Assembly (NCBI GenBank): GCA_964465125.1
Contig: CAYXIO010000067.1
Coordinates: forward strand, 1 to 20,252
DNA length: 20,252 nucleotides
Direction: 5' to 3'
From: CAYOHG01 sp964465125
GTDB taxonomy: Bacteria; Planctomycetota; Phycisphaerae; UBA1845; Fen-1342
The notes below the pieces were generated by a model. It was not told where the DNA came from. It was given only the letters and a program-made list of their open reading frames with translations, and searched no databases. Shown here piece after piece: positions 6,754 through 14,168 of this stretch (its first letter is position 1; the number at the start of each line of letters is the position of its first letter). Made by a program: the position numbers and the translations under genes.

Positions 6754-8304
6754 TCAGCGGCGGCGCAGCAGCAGCAACGCCAACGGCGCGAACACCGCGG
6801 GCAGCAGCCCGGCGCCGCACGCCGGCACGAACGGCACGCCCGAGGCGCCGCTGCTCGAGTCGGCGCCGCTGGTGGTATCCGCGGTCGTCGAGGCGGACTC
6901 GTTGCCGCTGGTCGTGTCGGGATTCACGAACGTGACGCCGGCCGTCTCGGGCAAGGCCACGGTGACGGTGAAGACGTCGCTGGTGGTGATGAACTTGCCG
7001 TCGGTCAGCAGCAGCCGGAAGTAGAACGTGCCTTCCTGAAGGGCCTGCCAGGTGACGGTGTCGGTATCGGCGCCGCTGATGGGCTGGAACTTGTCGCTGA
7101 ACTCGTCGAGCGCGAGCGTGTCGCCGATCGCGTTGACCTGCATCCAGCGGAATTCGATCGCGTCGCCGTCGGGATCGCCGGAATCGCTGCCGTCCAGCGT
7201 TACGAACGCGCCGGGCGCAACGGCATTGGCCGGGCCGGTGATGACCACGAAGGGCGCGTTCTCGGGCGGCAGCTCGTCGACCACGGTGATGGTGACGGAG
7301 TCGGTCGTCGGCAGCGCGTTGAAGTTGTCGTCGACGGTCAGGCGATAGACGTAGGTCCCGGGTTCATCGAAGGTCAGGTCGGCGGTAGCTTGGGACGTGT
7401 CGGACTGGTCCGGGTCGACCCGCACGGGTCCCGAAATCCACTCCCACGTGAACGTGAGCGTGTCTTTCTCGATCACGTCCTCGCTGTTGTCGTCGAAGCC
7501 GACGTTGAAGCTGTCGAACGTTCGCGAGCCGTCCAGCGTCACGTTCTGGCCGACCTCAACCAGTTGATCGGGGCCGGCGTCGGCGAAGGGGATCGGGTTG
7601 ATCGGCGGAAGCAGCGGGTTCTCGAGCACGTAGATCGACCCGCTCGTCGCGGCGACGGGATCCTCGCAGTTGCTGAGGAAGCCAAACGAGTCGATGTCGC
7701 ACGGGGTCTGCGTGTTCGCGACGTAGAAAAAGACCGTGTAGGACACGTCGTAGGGAATGTAACCGCGCAGCCGGAGCTGGTTCTTGCCGTTGAATTCGGG
7801 CAGCCGGAAGCACTCGACGATGGTGTATTCCTCGCCGGTCGGCGGCGCCAGCCCCTCCTCGGTCGGAACGAATTGCGTACGCGACTTGGTGATCGGCGGC
7901 GCCTCAGGCGGCCCCAAGGAGCCGGACGACGTATTCAGGTAGAAGATCTCGTCGCCGGGCTCTTGCGGGTCGGTCGGATCACCGGTGGAGCCTTCATCGA
8001 CGAAGTCCGCGTCAAAGACCGTGATGCTGACGCGGATGACGTCCAGCTCGTAGGCGAGGTAGTCGGTGTCATTCGGCACGAACGGCTCGTAGGTGCCGTA
8101 GTTGCCGCCCGGAGCCGTGAAGTTGCCGCAGGACGCGGGCACGCCGTTGGAAAGCGGGAAGACGTTGCCGCCGAGGTAGCGGCTGATCTCCCACTCGACG
8201 TTCATGATGACCGGCGGCGAATCACTGTCCTGTGCGAGCGCGGGTGCGGCGACCGCGGTCGCCACCGCGCCGGCCATCCAGGCTACGAGATTCATGGAAC
8301 GCAT
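6754..8304 (-). CDS. Secreted two-PKD-domain protein with C-terminal Cys/hydrophobic/Arg anchor signal
   Basis: A 516-residue exported protein. The signal peptide is residues 1-24, with predicted cleavage at ALA24-Gln25. Residues 30-230 form a unique, Cys-containing domain of unknown type. Two PKD-like beta-sandwich domains follow, at about 240-343 (ADAGPDQLVEVGQNVTLDGS start, EPGTYVYRLTVDD end) and 352-450 (TLDGSDSGDPDGD, then EGTFYFRLLLTDG). A Ser/Thr/Asp/Gly linker (462-492) leads to ACGAG (495-499, Cys496), a hydrophobic stretch (500-513) and RRR at the very end, which resembles MYXO-CTERM-type sorting tails. GGAGG lies 7 bases before the ATG and fixes the start at 8304. It is last in the run of exported proteins and probably sits on the cell surface. 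PKD domains usually mediate adhesion or spacing; no catalytic motif is visible. Confidence 0.85.
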   Translation of the reverse strand: MRSMNLVAWMAGAVATAVAAPALAQDSDSPPVIMNVEWEISRYLGGNVFPLSNGVPASCGNFTAPGGNYGTYEPFVPNDTDYLAYELDVIRVSITVFDADFVDEGSTGDPTDPQEPGDEIFYLNTSSGSLGPPEAPPITKSRTQFVPTEEGLAPPTGEEYTIVECFRLPEFNGKNQLRLRGYIPYDVSYTVFFYVANTQTPCDIDSFGFLSNCEDPVAATSGSIYVLENPLLPPINPIPFADAGPDQLVEVGQNVTLDGSRTFDSFNVGFDDNSEDVIEKDTLTFTWEWISGPVRVDPDQSDTSQATADLTFDEPGTYVYRLTVDDNFNALPTTDSVTITVVDELPPENAPFVVITGPANAVAPGAFVTLDGSDSGDPDGDAIEFRWMQVNAIGDTLALDEFSDKFQPISGADTDTVTWQALQEGTFYFRLLLTDGKFITTSDVFTVTVALPETAGVTFVNPDTTSGNESASTTADTTSGADSSSGASGVPFVPACGAGLLPAVFAPLALLLLRRR

Positions 8305-8333
8305 GCGACAGCCTCCGAACGTCCACCCTTTGA

Positions 8334-8339
8334 ATTCTA
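8334..8339 (-). promoter_or_regulatory. Possible -10 element (TAGAAT) before the PKD gene
   Basis: On the minus strand 8339-8334 reads TAGAAT, five of six matches to the sigma-70 -10 consensus, in a locally AT-richer stretch of the 66-base gap between the lipoprotein stop and the PKD start. It would give a leader of about 20 bases. No good -35 is present 16-18 bases upstream, so the PKD gene may equally be transcribed only from upstream. Confidence 0.25.
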
Positions 8340-8370
8340 TCGACTTCCCAGGTGCCGCGCCGAGCGCGGA

Positions 8371-9234
8371 TCACGGTCCGCTGAGCGTCACGACACAGTA
8401 GTTGCCGTCCCCGTCCGGGATCGTATCGAACGTGAACTGGACGGTCTGGCCTTCGAGGTACTGATTATCGGCCACGGTGCCGCCGCCGACCTTCAGAAAG
8501 AGCCCGGGCTCGAACGGATCGCACTGGTAGGCGCTGACCTGGGCGTACGTCTTCCGCCCGGCTTGCTCCTCCGTAGCGCCGGCCGTGACGGTCGGTCCGA
8601 TCGGGCTCTCGTCGTTGATCAGCAGGGCCTCGAGCGGCTCGCCGTCGCGCGTCCACTCCCAGGCGATGCCGTCGCACGAATAGGGCGGCTCGTGGAACAC
8701 CAGAATGACATCGGGCGTGATCAGGTCAAAGGTCACGCTGCTCGGTTGCGGGGTGGTCGCCGGATCTGCCGCCGCCGTTTGCAGATTCACCGGAGTCATG
8801 CCGGCCAAGCCCGGTCCGTTGTAGACAAACGTGCCCGGCGGAAGGGTGTAGGCGCCGCCGATCTGCACGGTTCGCGTGAGCTGGACGTACCCGTCGGCGA
8901 GCAGGGCATCCTGCTGGTCGGCGTCACGAATGCTGCTGGTATTCACCCAGGCGGCGAATCCGGTGCTCAGGTCGATCCCGTCCAGGTCGATGTCCCCGAA
9001 CGTGTTGTTGGCCTGCAAGGTGATGGTCATGGAGCGTCGGAAGCCGCCCACGACGCTACTGCCGCCGCCGTCGCCGCTGGAGCTGCTCGAGGTGTTGAAG
9101 TCGCCGAAGCTCTCGGCCTGCTGGAGGAACGGGTTGCGTTCGTCGGAGACCAGAAGCACCGAATCGCAGGCCGCCAGCAGGTTCAGCGCGAGCCCGCCGA
9201 GGATCAGAGTCGTTCGAAGCACAGCCGCGCGCAT
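8371..9234 (-). CDS. Lipoprotein of unknown function with Ser/Gly-rich linker
   Basis: A 287-residue protein that I do not recognise. The N-terminus is a lipoprotein signal with lipobox LAAC (residues 20-23), so Cys23 would be lipidated. Residues 49-60 are a flexible Ser/Gly run. The remainder is beta-rich, with an internal phrase LPPGTFVYNGPGL (131-143) and Cys at 187, 238 and 280. RDGEPLEALLINDESP (196-211) is polar and surface-like. AAAGGA stands 6 bases before the ATG. It begins 24 bases after the FG-GAP lipoprotein gene and is followed after 66 bases by the PKD gene, so it is likely part of the same transcription unit. There is no enzymatic motif; a structural or binding role at the outer membrane is an inference from context. 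Confidence 0.8.
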   Translation of the reverse strand: MRAAVLRTTLILGGLALNLLAACDSVLLVSDERNPFLQQAESFGDFNTSSSSSGDGGGSSVVGGFRRSMTITLQANNTFGDIDLDGIDLSTGFAAWVNTSSIRDADQQDALLADGYVQLTRTVQIGGAYTLPPGTFVYNGPGLAGMTPVNLQTAAADPATTPQPSSVTFDLITPDVILVFHEPPYSCDGIAWEWTRDGEPLEALLINDESPIGPTVTAGATEEQAGRKTYAQVSAYQCDPFEPGLFLKVGGGTVADNQYLEGQTVQFTFDTIPDGDGNYCVVTLSGP

Positions 9235-9258
9235 GGGGATCCTTTCTGGCGCCCTCGC

Positions 9259-12090
9259 CTAGTCGCCCTGCCCGTAGATCAGATAGGCCTCGCCGGCGTG
9301 CACACGGTCGCGCGGGGAAGCGTTGATGGCGCCGAAGAGCAGGTCGCGCCGACCGTCGCCGTCCACGTCGCCGCAGCCGGAAACGCCGTAACTGCGGTCG
9401 CCCTGCTCGCCCAGGCCGGCTCCGAGGTAATCGCCGCTGTTGCGGCCGACAAACATCGCTCCGGGCAGCGCCTCGGTACCGATCTGAGACACGTTGATGG
9501 TGCCGGTCAGCGCGCGTGAGCCGTAGATCAGGTAGATCGCGCCGCAATTCACGCGGTCGATCTCGAGCGTGCCGTCCAGGTCCGTGTCGGCCCGCACGCT
9601 CTTGTTGGGCGCGGCGAGCAGAATGTCGTCCAGCCCATCGCCATCGACGTCGCGCGCAGAGATGACCCGCGCGCCGAGCAGATCGCCTTCTTCCTCGCCG
9701 GTGAAGATCACGCCCAGTCCGCGCTGCGGAATCTCAGCGAAAGGAATCTCCGTTTCGGTCAGGTTGATCAGCTCGCGCGAGCCGAAGAGCACCGCGACGC
9801 CGCCGCGGCGGCTGTTCGCGAGGGAAGAGCCGATGACGACGTCGGCGACGCCGTCGCCGTTGAAGTCGCCGGCGCTGGCCTGCGCGTCGCCGAGGCGCTC
9901 GCCGGGCCCGCCGAGCACGCGGATGCCGTCGTAGATGCGGGCCTGCTGCGGGTCGGACGAATTCAGAGGCAGGCCCAGTTCCTCGATCGAGAGCTCGCCG
10001 CCGCGGACCAGATCCACCAGCCGCCCGAGGACGATGAAGCACGCGCCGCGGCCCTCGTTGCTCAGCGGGCTGCCGATCAGGATGTCCTGAAGACCGTCGA
10101 CGTTGAAGTCCTCGGCGGCGTACGCGTTGCCGAGCCGCGCGCCGGCGAACCCGCCGTAGAAACGCGTGGTACGGCCGGTGTCCGGCGCGGCGGCGGCGGC
10201 GCGGCCGGGGGTCAACTGGCAGTCCGGAGGCGAGTTGTCGCCGTCGTCGAAGGCGTAGCCCGGGGTGCCGGTGAAGGATGCGCCCCCGGGACCGTCGAAC
10301 AGGCGAAGATCGTCGAGGATGTAGTGGTAGGGCCCGCCATGCGGCAACTGGTTTTCGGCGGAGTCATCGTTCGCGCCCAGGCCGCGATAGTCGCCGACCG
10401 CCGGGATCGCATCCGAGTTCTCCCACGGGTAGGACGGCGCGAAGACCGGGCAGAAATAGACGCTGACCACGCCGGCGCCGGGCATGCTGTTCGCACTCCC
10501 GAAATTCGTGAACGTGTTGACGACCGGGTCCCGGTTGGGCACCGAGATAATGAGCGCGTTGAAGTCGTACGCGGAGATCACTTCTCCACACTGGTCGCCG
10601 AAGTCGTTCGTGGAGATTCGCGCGCCGAGCCGCGTCGAACCGAGCGACTGTGCCGGCGGGTCGAACAAGTGCCGATGGAAGTAGGTCGAACCGCCGGGGC
10701 TGCCGGGCGCCTTGGGACCATAGAAGCCCTCGGGGCACTCCGGCGGGTCACTATTCGGCGCGTGCGGTACCGTGCCGATCTCGGAGAGGTCGATGAAGTC
10801 GCGCCCGGGGAAGCCGATGTCAGGTCGGAGCACCGAGGACGATGCGATGATGACGCCGCCGCTGCGGAAGTAGCCCGCGTTGTCGAGTCCGGCGGCCGCG
10901 AGCGGCAGCGAGTCGGTGAACGGCAGCCCGAAGGCAAACTCGCGGAAGCCGTCCTGGTCCCAGTCGGTCAGCACCGCGAAGCTGGTGATGCCGCGCGAGG
11001 GCCGAATCGGATCCACCGCTTCGGGTACGCCGCCGAAGATCAGCCCGCGAAACAACGTGCCGGTGGAGTTGACGTTGATGCTGCCGATGAATCGGTCGGT
11101 GCGTCCGTGCACCAGGTAAGCCTCGCCGACGCCGGTGCGCTGCACGTTGGACTGATAGAGCGGCTTGCCGAACTGTGCGACGATGAGAAAGTCGGCAAAG
11201 CCGTCGCGGTCGATGTCGCTGACGCCGGTCACGAAGCTGCCGGCGTTGTCGCGCGGGTTGAAGCCTTCGAAGACGGCGCCGGCGATCGGACTGTTCTGCT
11301 CGCCGAGGAAGCGCAGGTCCTGGATGTAGGACAGGCGCGCCCTCAGCACGATCGAGCCGGGGGCGTAGAACGGAAAGTCGTCCACCCCGTCATTCACCAG
11401 CGCCAGCAGGCGGTAGGTGCCCGCCTCGAAGCCCGAGGTCGGCAGGTTGAACGAGAATTCGTCGCCGGTCTGCGAGCTGCTCTCGCGCAGCAGAACCTCG
11501 TTGCCGTTGGGCGAATCGTCTGGATCGAGGTAGATCCGGACCGACACCGCGCTGTCCGGGTCGAAGACCGTCCAATTGACCGTGAACGAAGGCACAATCA
11601 GCGGCGAGCGGTCGTACTTGAAGTTGTCGCGCGGCGAATTGAAGAAGAACTGCGGGCGCTGGTTTACGATCAGTTGTCCCGGAGCGTAGTCGAACGTGGC
11701 CAGCTCGCCCTGCTCGTAAAGCACGACGCCGATCGAGTACGTGCCGGCATCCAGGTCGGTGGTGTCGAGCAGCGCGGTGTTCTCGGAGATGGGGAGGTTC
11801 TCGGCGGCGATCGCCTCGTTGTTGTTGGTGGGATCCTGGTCGGGGTCGAAGACGATCTCGAGCTCGGAGAAGTTCGTCGTCGCGACCGTCGTCCAGTTGA
11901 CCTCCACCGGCGTGCCGCCGGTGATCTGCAAGTCGGACAGCGGTGAGAAGACGGTGACGGACGCGACGGAGCCGATGGTGCTAACCTGTCCGACGCCGCC
12001 GGGGACGAACTCGGCGGGTTGCTGCTGGGGACAGCCGCCGAGCAGCCCGAATGCCGCAAGCCCCATGAGCGTGATAGCCGCCTTACGCAT
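9259..12090 (-). CDS. Large FG-GAP (integrin-alpha-like) beta-propeller lipoprotein
   Basis: A 943-residue surface lipoprotein with lipobox LGGC (residues 17-20). Two beta-sandwich segments at about 44-144 and 146-250 precede the propeller. Six FG-GAP calcium loops of the DxDxDGxxD type are visible: DIDRDGFAD (292-300), DWDQDGFRE (376-384), DFNVDGLQD (661-669), DFNGDGVAD (742-750), DVDGDGLDD (from 814) and DVDGDGRRD (908-916). Most are followed by a hydrophobic strand such as ILIGSP or VVIGSS, and blades begin with GxxLG. A degenerate blade lies near 487-515, inside a long insert. The start at 12090 has GAGGAT just upstream and gives a proper lipoprotein signal; 12102 and 12141 are longer alternatives. 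FG-GAP propellers bind protein or carbohydrate ligands in a calcium-dependent way. It is the centrepiece of the exported-protein run. Confidence 0.9.
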   Translation of the reverse strand: MRKAAITLMGLAAFGLLGGCPQQQPAEFVPGGVGQVSTIGSVASVTVFSPLSDLQITGGTPVEVNWTTVATTNFSELEIVFDPDQDPTNNNEAIAAENLPISENTALLDTTDLDAGTYSIGVVLYEQGELATFDYAPGQLIVNQRPQFFFNSPRDNFKYDRSPLIVPSFTVNWTVFDPDSAVSVRIYLDPDDSPNGNEVLLRESSSQTGDEFSFNLPTSGFEAGTYRLLALVNDGVDDFPFYAPGSIVLRARLSYIQDLRFLGEQNSPIAGAVFEGFNPRDNAGSFVTGVSDIDRDGFADFLIVAQFGKPLYQSNVQRTGVGEAYLVHGRTDRFIGSINVNSTGTLFRGLIFGGVPEAVDPIRPSRGITSFAVLTDWDQDGFREFAFGLPFTDSLPLAAAGLDNAGYFRSGGVIIASSSVLRPDIGFPGRDFIDLSEIGTVPHAPNSDPPECPEGFYGPKAPGSPGGSTYFHRHLFDPPAQSLGSTRLGARISTNDFGDQCGEVISAYDFNALIISVPNRDPVVNTFTNFGSANSMPGAGVVSVYFCPVFAPSYPWENSDAIPAVGDYRGLGANDDSAENQLPHGGPYHYILDDLRLFDGPGGASFTGTPGYAFDDGDNSPPDCQLTPGRAAAAAPDTGRTTRFYGGFAGARLGNAYAAEDFNVDGLQDILIGSPLSNEGRGACFIVLGRLVDLVRGGELSIEELGLPLNSSDPQQARIYDGIRVLGGPGERLGDAQASAGDFNGDGVADVVIGSSLANSRRGGVAVLFGSRELINLTETEIPFAEIPQRGLGVIFTGEEEGDLLGARVISARDVDGDGLDDILLAAPNKSVRADTDLDGTLEIDRVNCGAIYLIYGSRALTGTINVSQIGTEALPGAMFVGRNSGDYLGAGLGEQGDRSYGVSGCGDVDGDGRRDLLFGAINASPRDRVHAGEAYLIYGQGD

Positions 12091-12140
12091 GGTGATCCTC
12101 ATGCCAGTATGCGAAGCAAGCTGCAATCTGCTTCCTGCCA

Positions 12141-12170
12141 ACCCCGCGGCCGCGTCGGCCGCTACGGGGT
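12141..12170 (-). terminator. Hairpin overlapping the stop codon of the second small lipoprotein
   Basis: Bases 12141-12146 pair with 12165-12170 and 12147-12152 pair with 12156-12161, around a 3-base loop. The unpaired 3-base bulge on one arm is exactly the stop codon (12162-12164). No T-run follows on the minus strand, so it may stabilise the 3' end or attenuate transcription before the FG-GAP gene rather than terminate it fully. Confidence 0.35.
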
Positions 12171-12689
12171 GCGTCGTATGAACGCGTACGTCTGGTAGCC
12201 CGAGAGCGTGGCGGACGACGGCAGCACGGTAAACGTCACCGAGTCGCCGCAGTCATAGTTGACGCCCAACTGAAGCAACGATCCGAACGGCTCGACTTCG
12301 ATGACCGGGTCGTCGGCCTGGCCGGCGCCGAGCCGAACGAGCGCGCCGATCTGGGTCAGGTCGCCGACGTCGCCGAAGGTCATCTCGTCGATCGGACAGA
12401 AGACCGATTCCGAGTATTTATCGCCGACGGCCAGCACGCCCGTGCGAACGTTGACGGAACCCTCGCCGTCGCGCCAGGACACGTTGTACTCGATGACGCG
12501 GCCGGCCTGGTTCTCGACCTCGAGGATGATGGTGGGAGCCTCGCCCGGCAGGTCCGCGACCTCCTCGCCGAGTCCGACCGCCTGAAGGAAGGCCGGGTTG
12601 AGGAACGCCAGCGGATCGACACAGCCCGCCGCCAGCAGGACCGCGCAGGTCGTCAACCCGCCGCACGCACGTCGTCGCCAAAGCGCCAC
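12162..12689 (-). CDS. Small lipoprotein B, paralogue of the upstream lipoprotein
   Basis: A 175-residue protein with a GTG start at 12689, chosen because AAGGAGAGAGG lies just upstream and the reading gives a compact lipoprotein signal ending LLAAGC (Cys23). A TTG two codons upstream is an alternative. I do not recognise a named family. It shares with the preceding lipoprotein the same Cys23, an LNP-x-(F/L)L-xx-VG phrase at residues 30-39, a central Cys-Pro pair (98-99) followed by a Gly-Asp/Thr-rich loop, and a late CGD (147-149) leading into a V-x-F-x-V strand. The second and third Cys may form a disulfide. It starts 26 bases after the upstream gene's stop, so both are in one operon. It probably sits in the periplasm or outer membrane. 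Confidence 0.78.
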   Translation of the reverse strand: MALWRRRACGGLTTCAVLLAAGCVDPLAFLNPAFLQAVGLGEEVADLPGEAPTIILEVENQAGRVIEYNVSWRDGEGSVNVRTGVLAVGDKYSESVFCPIDEMTFGDVGDLTQIGALVRLGAGQADDPVIEVEPFGSLLQLGVNYDCGDSVTFTVLPSSATLSGYQTYAFIRRTP

Positions 12690-12714
12690 GTTCAACGCCT
12701 CTCTCCTTGCCGAA

Positions 12715-13248
12715 TCAGCGACCCGGCAGCACCTGCAACTGAAGGCCGAAGGCCACGCCCTCCGCCGTGCCGAACTGCACCGCCTCGATCTGGAGCACGT
12801 CGCCGCACTGCATGTCCGTGCCGACGATGACTGGCGTTCCGGCGTAGACGATGTCCACCGCATCGGTGCCGGTGACGGCGACCGCCGCCACCGTGCCGGT
12901 CGAGAAGTCCGCGCTGGGCGCCCCCGGCGTAATCACGCCGACCGGGCAGTCCAGCACCAGGCTGCGCGTCTCTCCGGACGCGAGAAAGTCGGTCGAAATC
13001 GCACGGGCGTTGGCGGTCGGGTCGGCCGGATCGTCCGAGGCCGCGGCGACGAACGCCACGGCAGCGGAAGTCGAGTTCGTAAACGCCACCACGATCCGAC
13101 CCTGCGGCGCGATCACAGTGTCGGGATCGAACCCGACCGAGCTGAGCAAGCTGGGGTTGAGCAGGTCGGTCCCGATGACGCAGCCGCCGCCCAGCACCGC
13201 CGCGGCCGAGCACAGGACCGCGCTGAAGCGTCGCCCGAAGTGAGTCAT
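12715..13248 (-). CDS. Small lipoprotein A, first gene of the exported-protein run
   Basis: A 177-residue protein with start at 13248, supported by GGAG 8 bases upstream and by a signal peptide that begins MTHFGRRFSAVL and ends LGGGC (Cys23). Gly at position -3 makes the lipobox less than ideal. The mature part is small-residue-rich and beta-like: LNP at 30-32, VVAFTNSTSAAVAFVAAA (53-70), Cys101-Pro102, and MQCGD (146-150). These marks line up with the following gene, so the two arose by tandem duplication. Function unknown. A 240-base gap separates it from apt upstream and includes the palindrome at 13376-13394, so the operon promoter probably lies there. Confidence 0.78.
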   Translation of the reverse strand: MTHFGRRFSAVLCSAAAVLGGGCVIGTDLLNPSLLSSVGFDPDTVIAPQGRIVVAFTNSTSAAVAFVAAASDDPADPTANARAISTDFLASGETRSLVLDCPVGVITPGAPSADFSTGTVAAVAVTGTDAVDIVYAGTPVIVGTDMQCGDVLQIEAVQFGTAEGVAFGLQLQVLPGR

Positions 13249-13375
13249 GCGCAATCTCCGAAACCGTTCCGCGGTCGCTTCGCGTCGCCAGCCGCCGCGC
13301 GACAACGCCTGTTCCGCCCGCAGCGAGCGGCGTGCCCACCAGCGGCGGCGCAAACCTCGTTCTCCGCCGAGTCCA

Positions 13376-13394
13376 TTGTCGCGCCCCGCGACAA
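13376..13394. promoter_or_regulatory. Perfect 8-bp palindrome with 3-base spacer, possible operator
   Basis: TTGTCGCG at 13376-13383 is the exact complement of CGCGACAA at 13387-13394, with CCC between. It lies in the 240-base gap upstream of the lipoprotein A gene. The half-site CGCGACAAC recurs at 13298-13306, about 50 bases before that gene's ATG. The arrangement fits a dimeric repressor or activator site, although a hairpin in a leader RNA is equally possible. Confidence 0.35.
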
Positions 13395-13452
13395 CATCCC
13401 GAGTGTCCCGGCACGAGCATGATCGACCCGACCGAAGACTCCCGTAACTACT

Positions 13453-13474
13453 TGCCTCAAAAGATGCTGAGGCA
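13453..13474 (-). terminator. Hairpin 3' of apt
   Basis: TGCCTCA at 13453-13459 pairs perfectly with 13468-13474 across an 8-base loop. It starts 14 bases past the apt stop codon on the minus strand. No T-run follows (AGTAGTTA), so if it terminates apt it does so weakly. Confidence 0.4.
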
Positions 13475-13487
13475 GAGCCCGCACCCG

Positions 13488-14042
13488 TCAGTAAACCAGA
13501 ACACTATGCAGCGGGACACCCCGCGGCAGCGTCGCGCGGCCCTTCAGCGCCGCCAACTCAATCAACACCGCAAAGCCGATCACGTCCGCCCGCAACCCGC
13601 GCGCCAGCGCCTCGCACGCGGTCAGCGTACCCCCGGTCGCCAGCAGGTCGTCGACCACCAGGACCCGGGCCCCTGGACGCATCGCGTCGGCGTGAACTTC
13701 CAGCGCGTCCGTCCCATATTCCAAGGCGTACTCGTGACGCCGCGTTTGCCACGGCAGTTTACCCGGCTTACGCGCCGGAACGAAGCCCGCGTCGAGCAGC
13801 CGCGCCACCGCGGCGCCGAAGATAAACCCGCGTGATTCCGCGCCGACCACCGCGTCCACGCGCACCCCGCGAAACGGCTCGCCCATCAGCTCAACCGACT
13901 GCGCAAAAGCCGCCGGGTCGGCCAACAGCGGTGTCAGATCGCGAAACAGAATCCCCGGGCGCGGGAAGTCGGGCACATCGCGGATCAGCCGCCGAAGCTG
14001 CTCCGGACCGGCATTCCCGCTTGAACTGGCTGGCCCGCTCAT
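13488..14042 (-). CDS. apt: Adenine phosphoribosyltransferase
   Basis: A 184-residue cytosolic enzyme of purine salvage that converts adenine and PRPP to AMP and pyrophosphate. The family signature DVPDFPRPGILFRDLTPLL (22-40) is followed by VVGAESRGFIFG (65-76), ARKPGKLPW (90-98) and the PRPP-binding loop VLVVDDLLATGGT (127-139). Length is usual for bacterial Apt. The start at 14042 has GGAG 6 bases upstream; the longer reading from 14144 adds 34 residues with no family match. It lies between the exported-protein run and the small membrane protein and appears to be a separate transcription unit with its own promoter. Confidence 0.96.
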   Translation of the reverse strand: MSGPASSSGNAGPEQLRRLIRDVPDFPRPGILFRDLTPLLADPAAFAQSVELMGEPFRGVRVDAVVGAESRGFIFGAAVARLLDAGFVPARKPGKLPWQTRRHEYALEYGTDALEVHADAMRPGARVLVVDDLLATGGTLTACEALARGLRADVIGFAVLIELAALKGRATLPRGVPLHSVLVY

Positions 14043-14098
14043 CGATCTCCGCCCGCCTGGGAACTTCGAAACCGCGCCAACGTTCCGTGATCGGTCGA

Positions 14099-14127
14099 AT
14101 CCTAGTGGCAGGGCGGCGGTGCCGCAA
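14099..14127 (-). promoter_or_regulatory. Putative sigma-70 promoter for apt
   Basis: On the minus strand TTGCGG (14127-14122) and TAGGAT (14104-14099) are separated by exactly 17 bases. They match three and four of six consensus bases respectively. Transcription would start near 14092, giving a leader of about 50 bases before the apt ATG. This is a pattern match only. Confidence 0.35.
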
Positions 14128-14168
14128 CGGAAACGGCCCGGCATTCAACCGACGCCGAAAGCGTCCCG

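Noticed and set aside
7390..9519. Plus-strand 709-codon frame opposite the PKD and lipoprotein genes
   Set aside because: It spans two real minus-strand genes and their intergenic gap, is Arg/Val/Asp-biased, and has no recognisable domain or ribosome site.
10324..11946. Plus-strand 540-codon frame opposite the FG-GAP gene
   Set aside because: Shadow of the propeller gene: composition is dominated by Arg, Val, Glu and Ala, with no motif.
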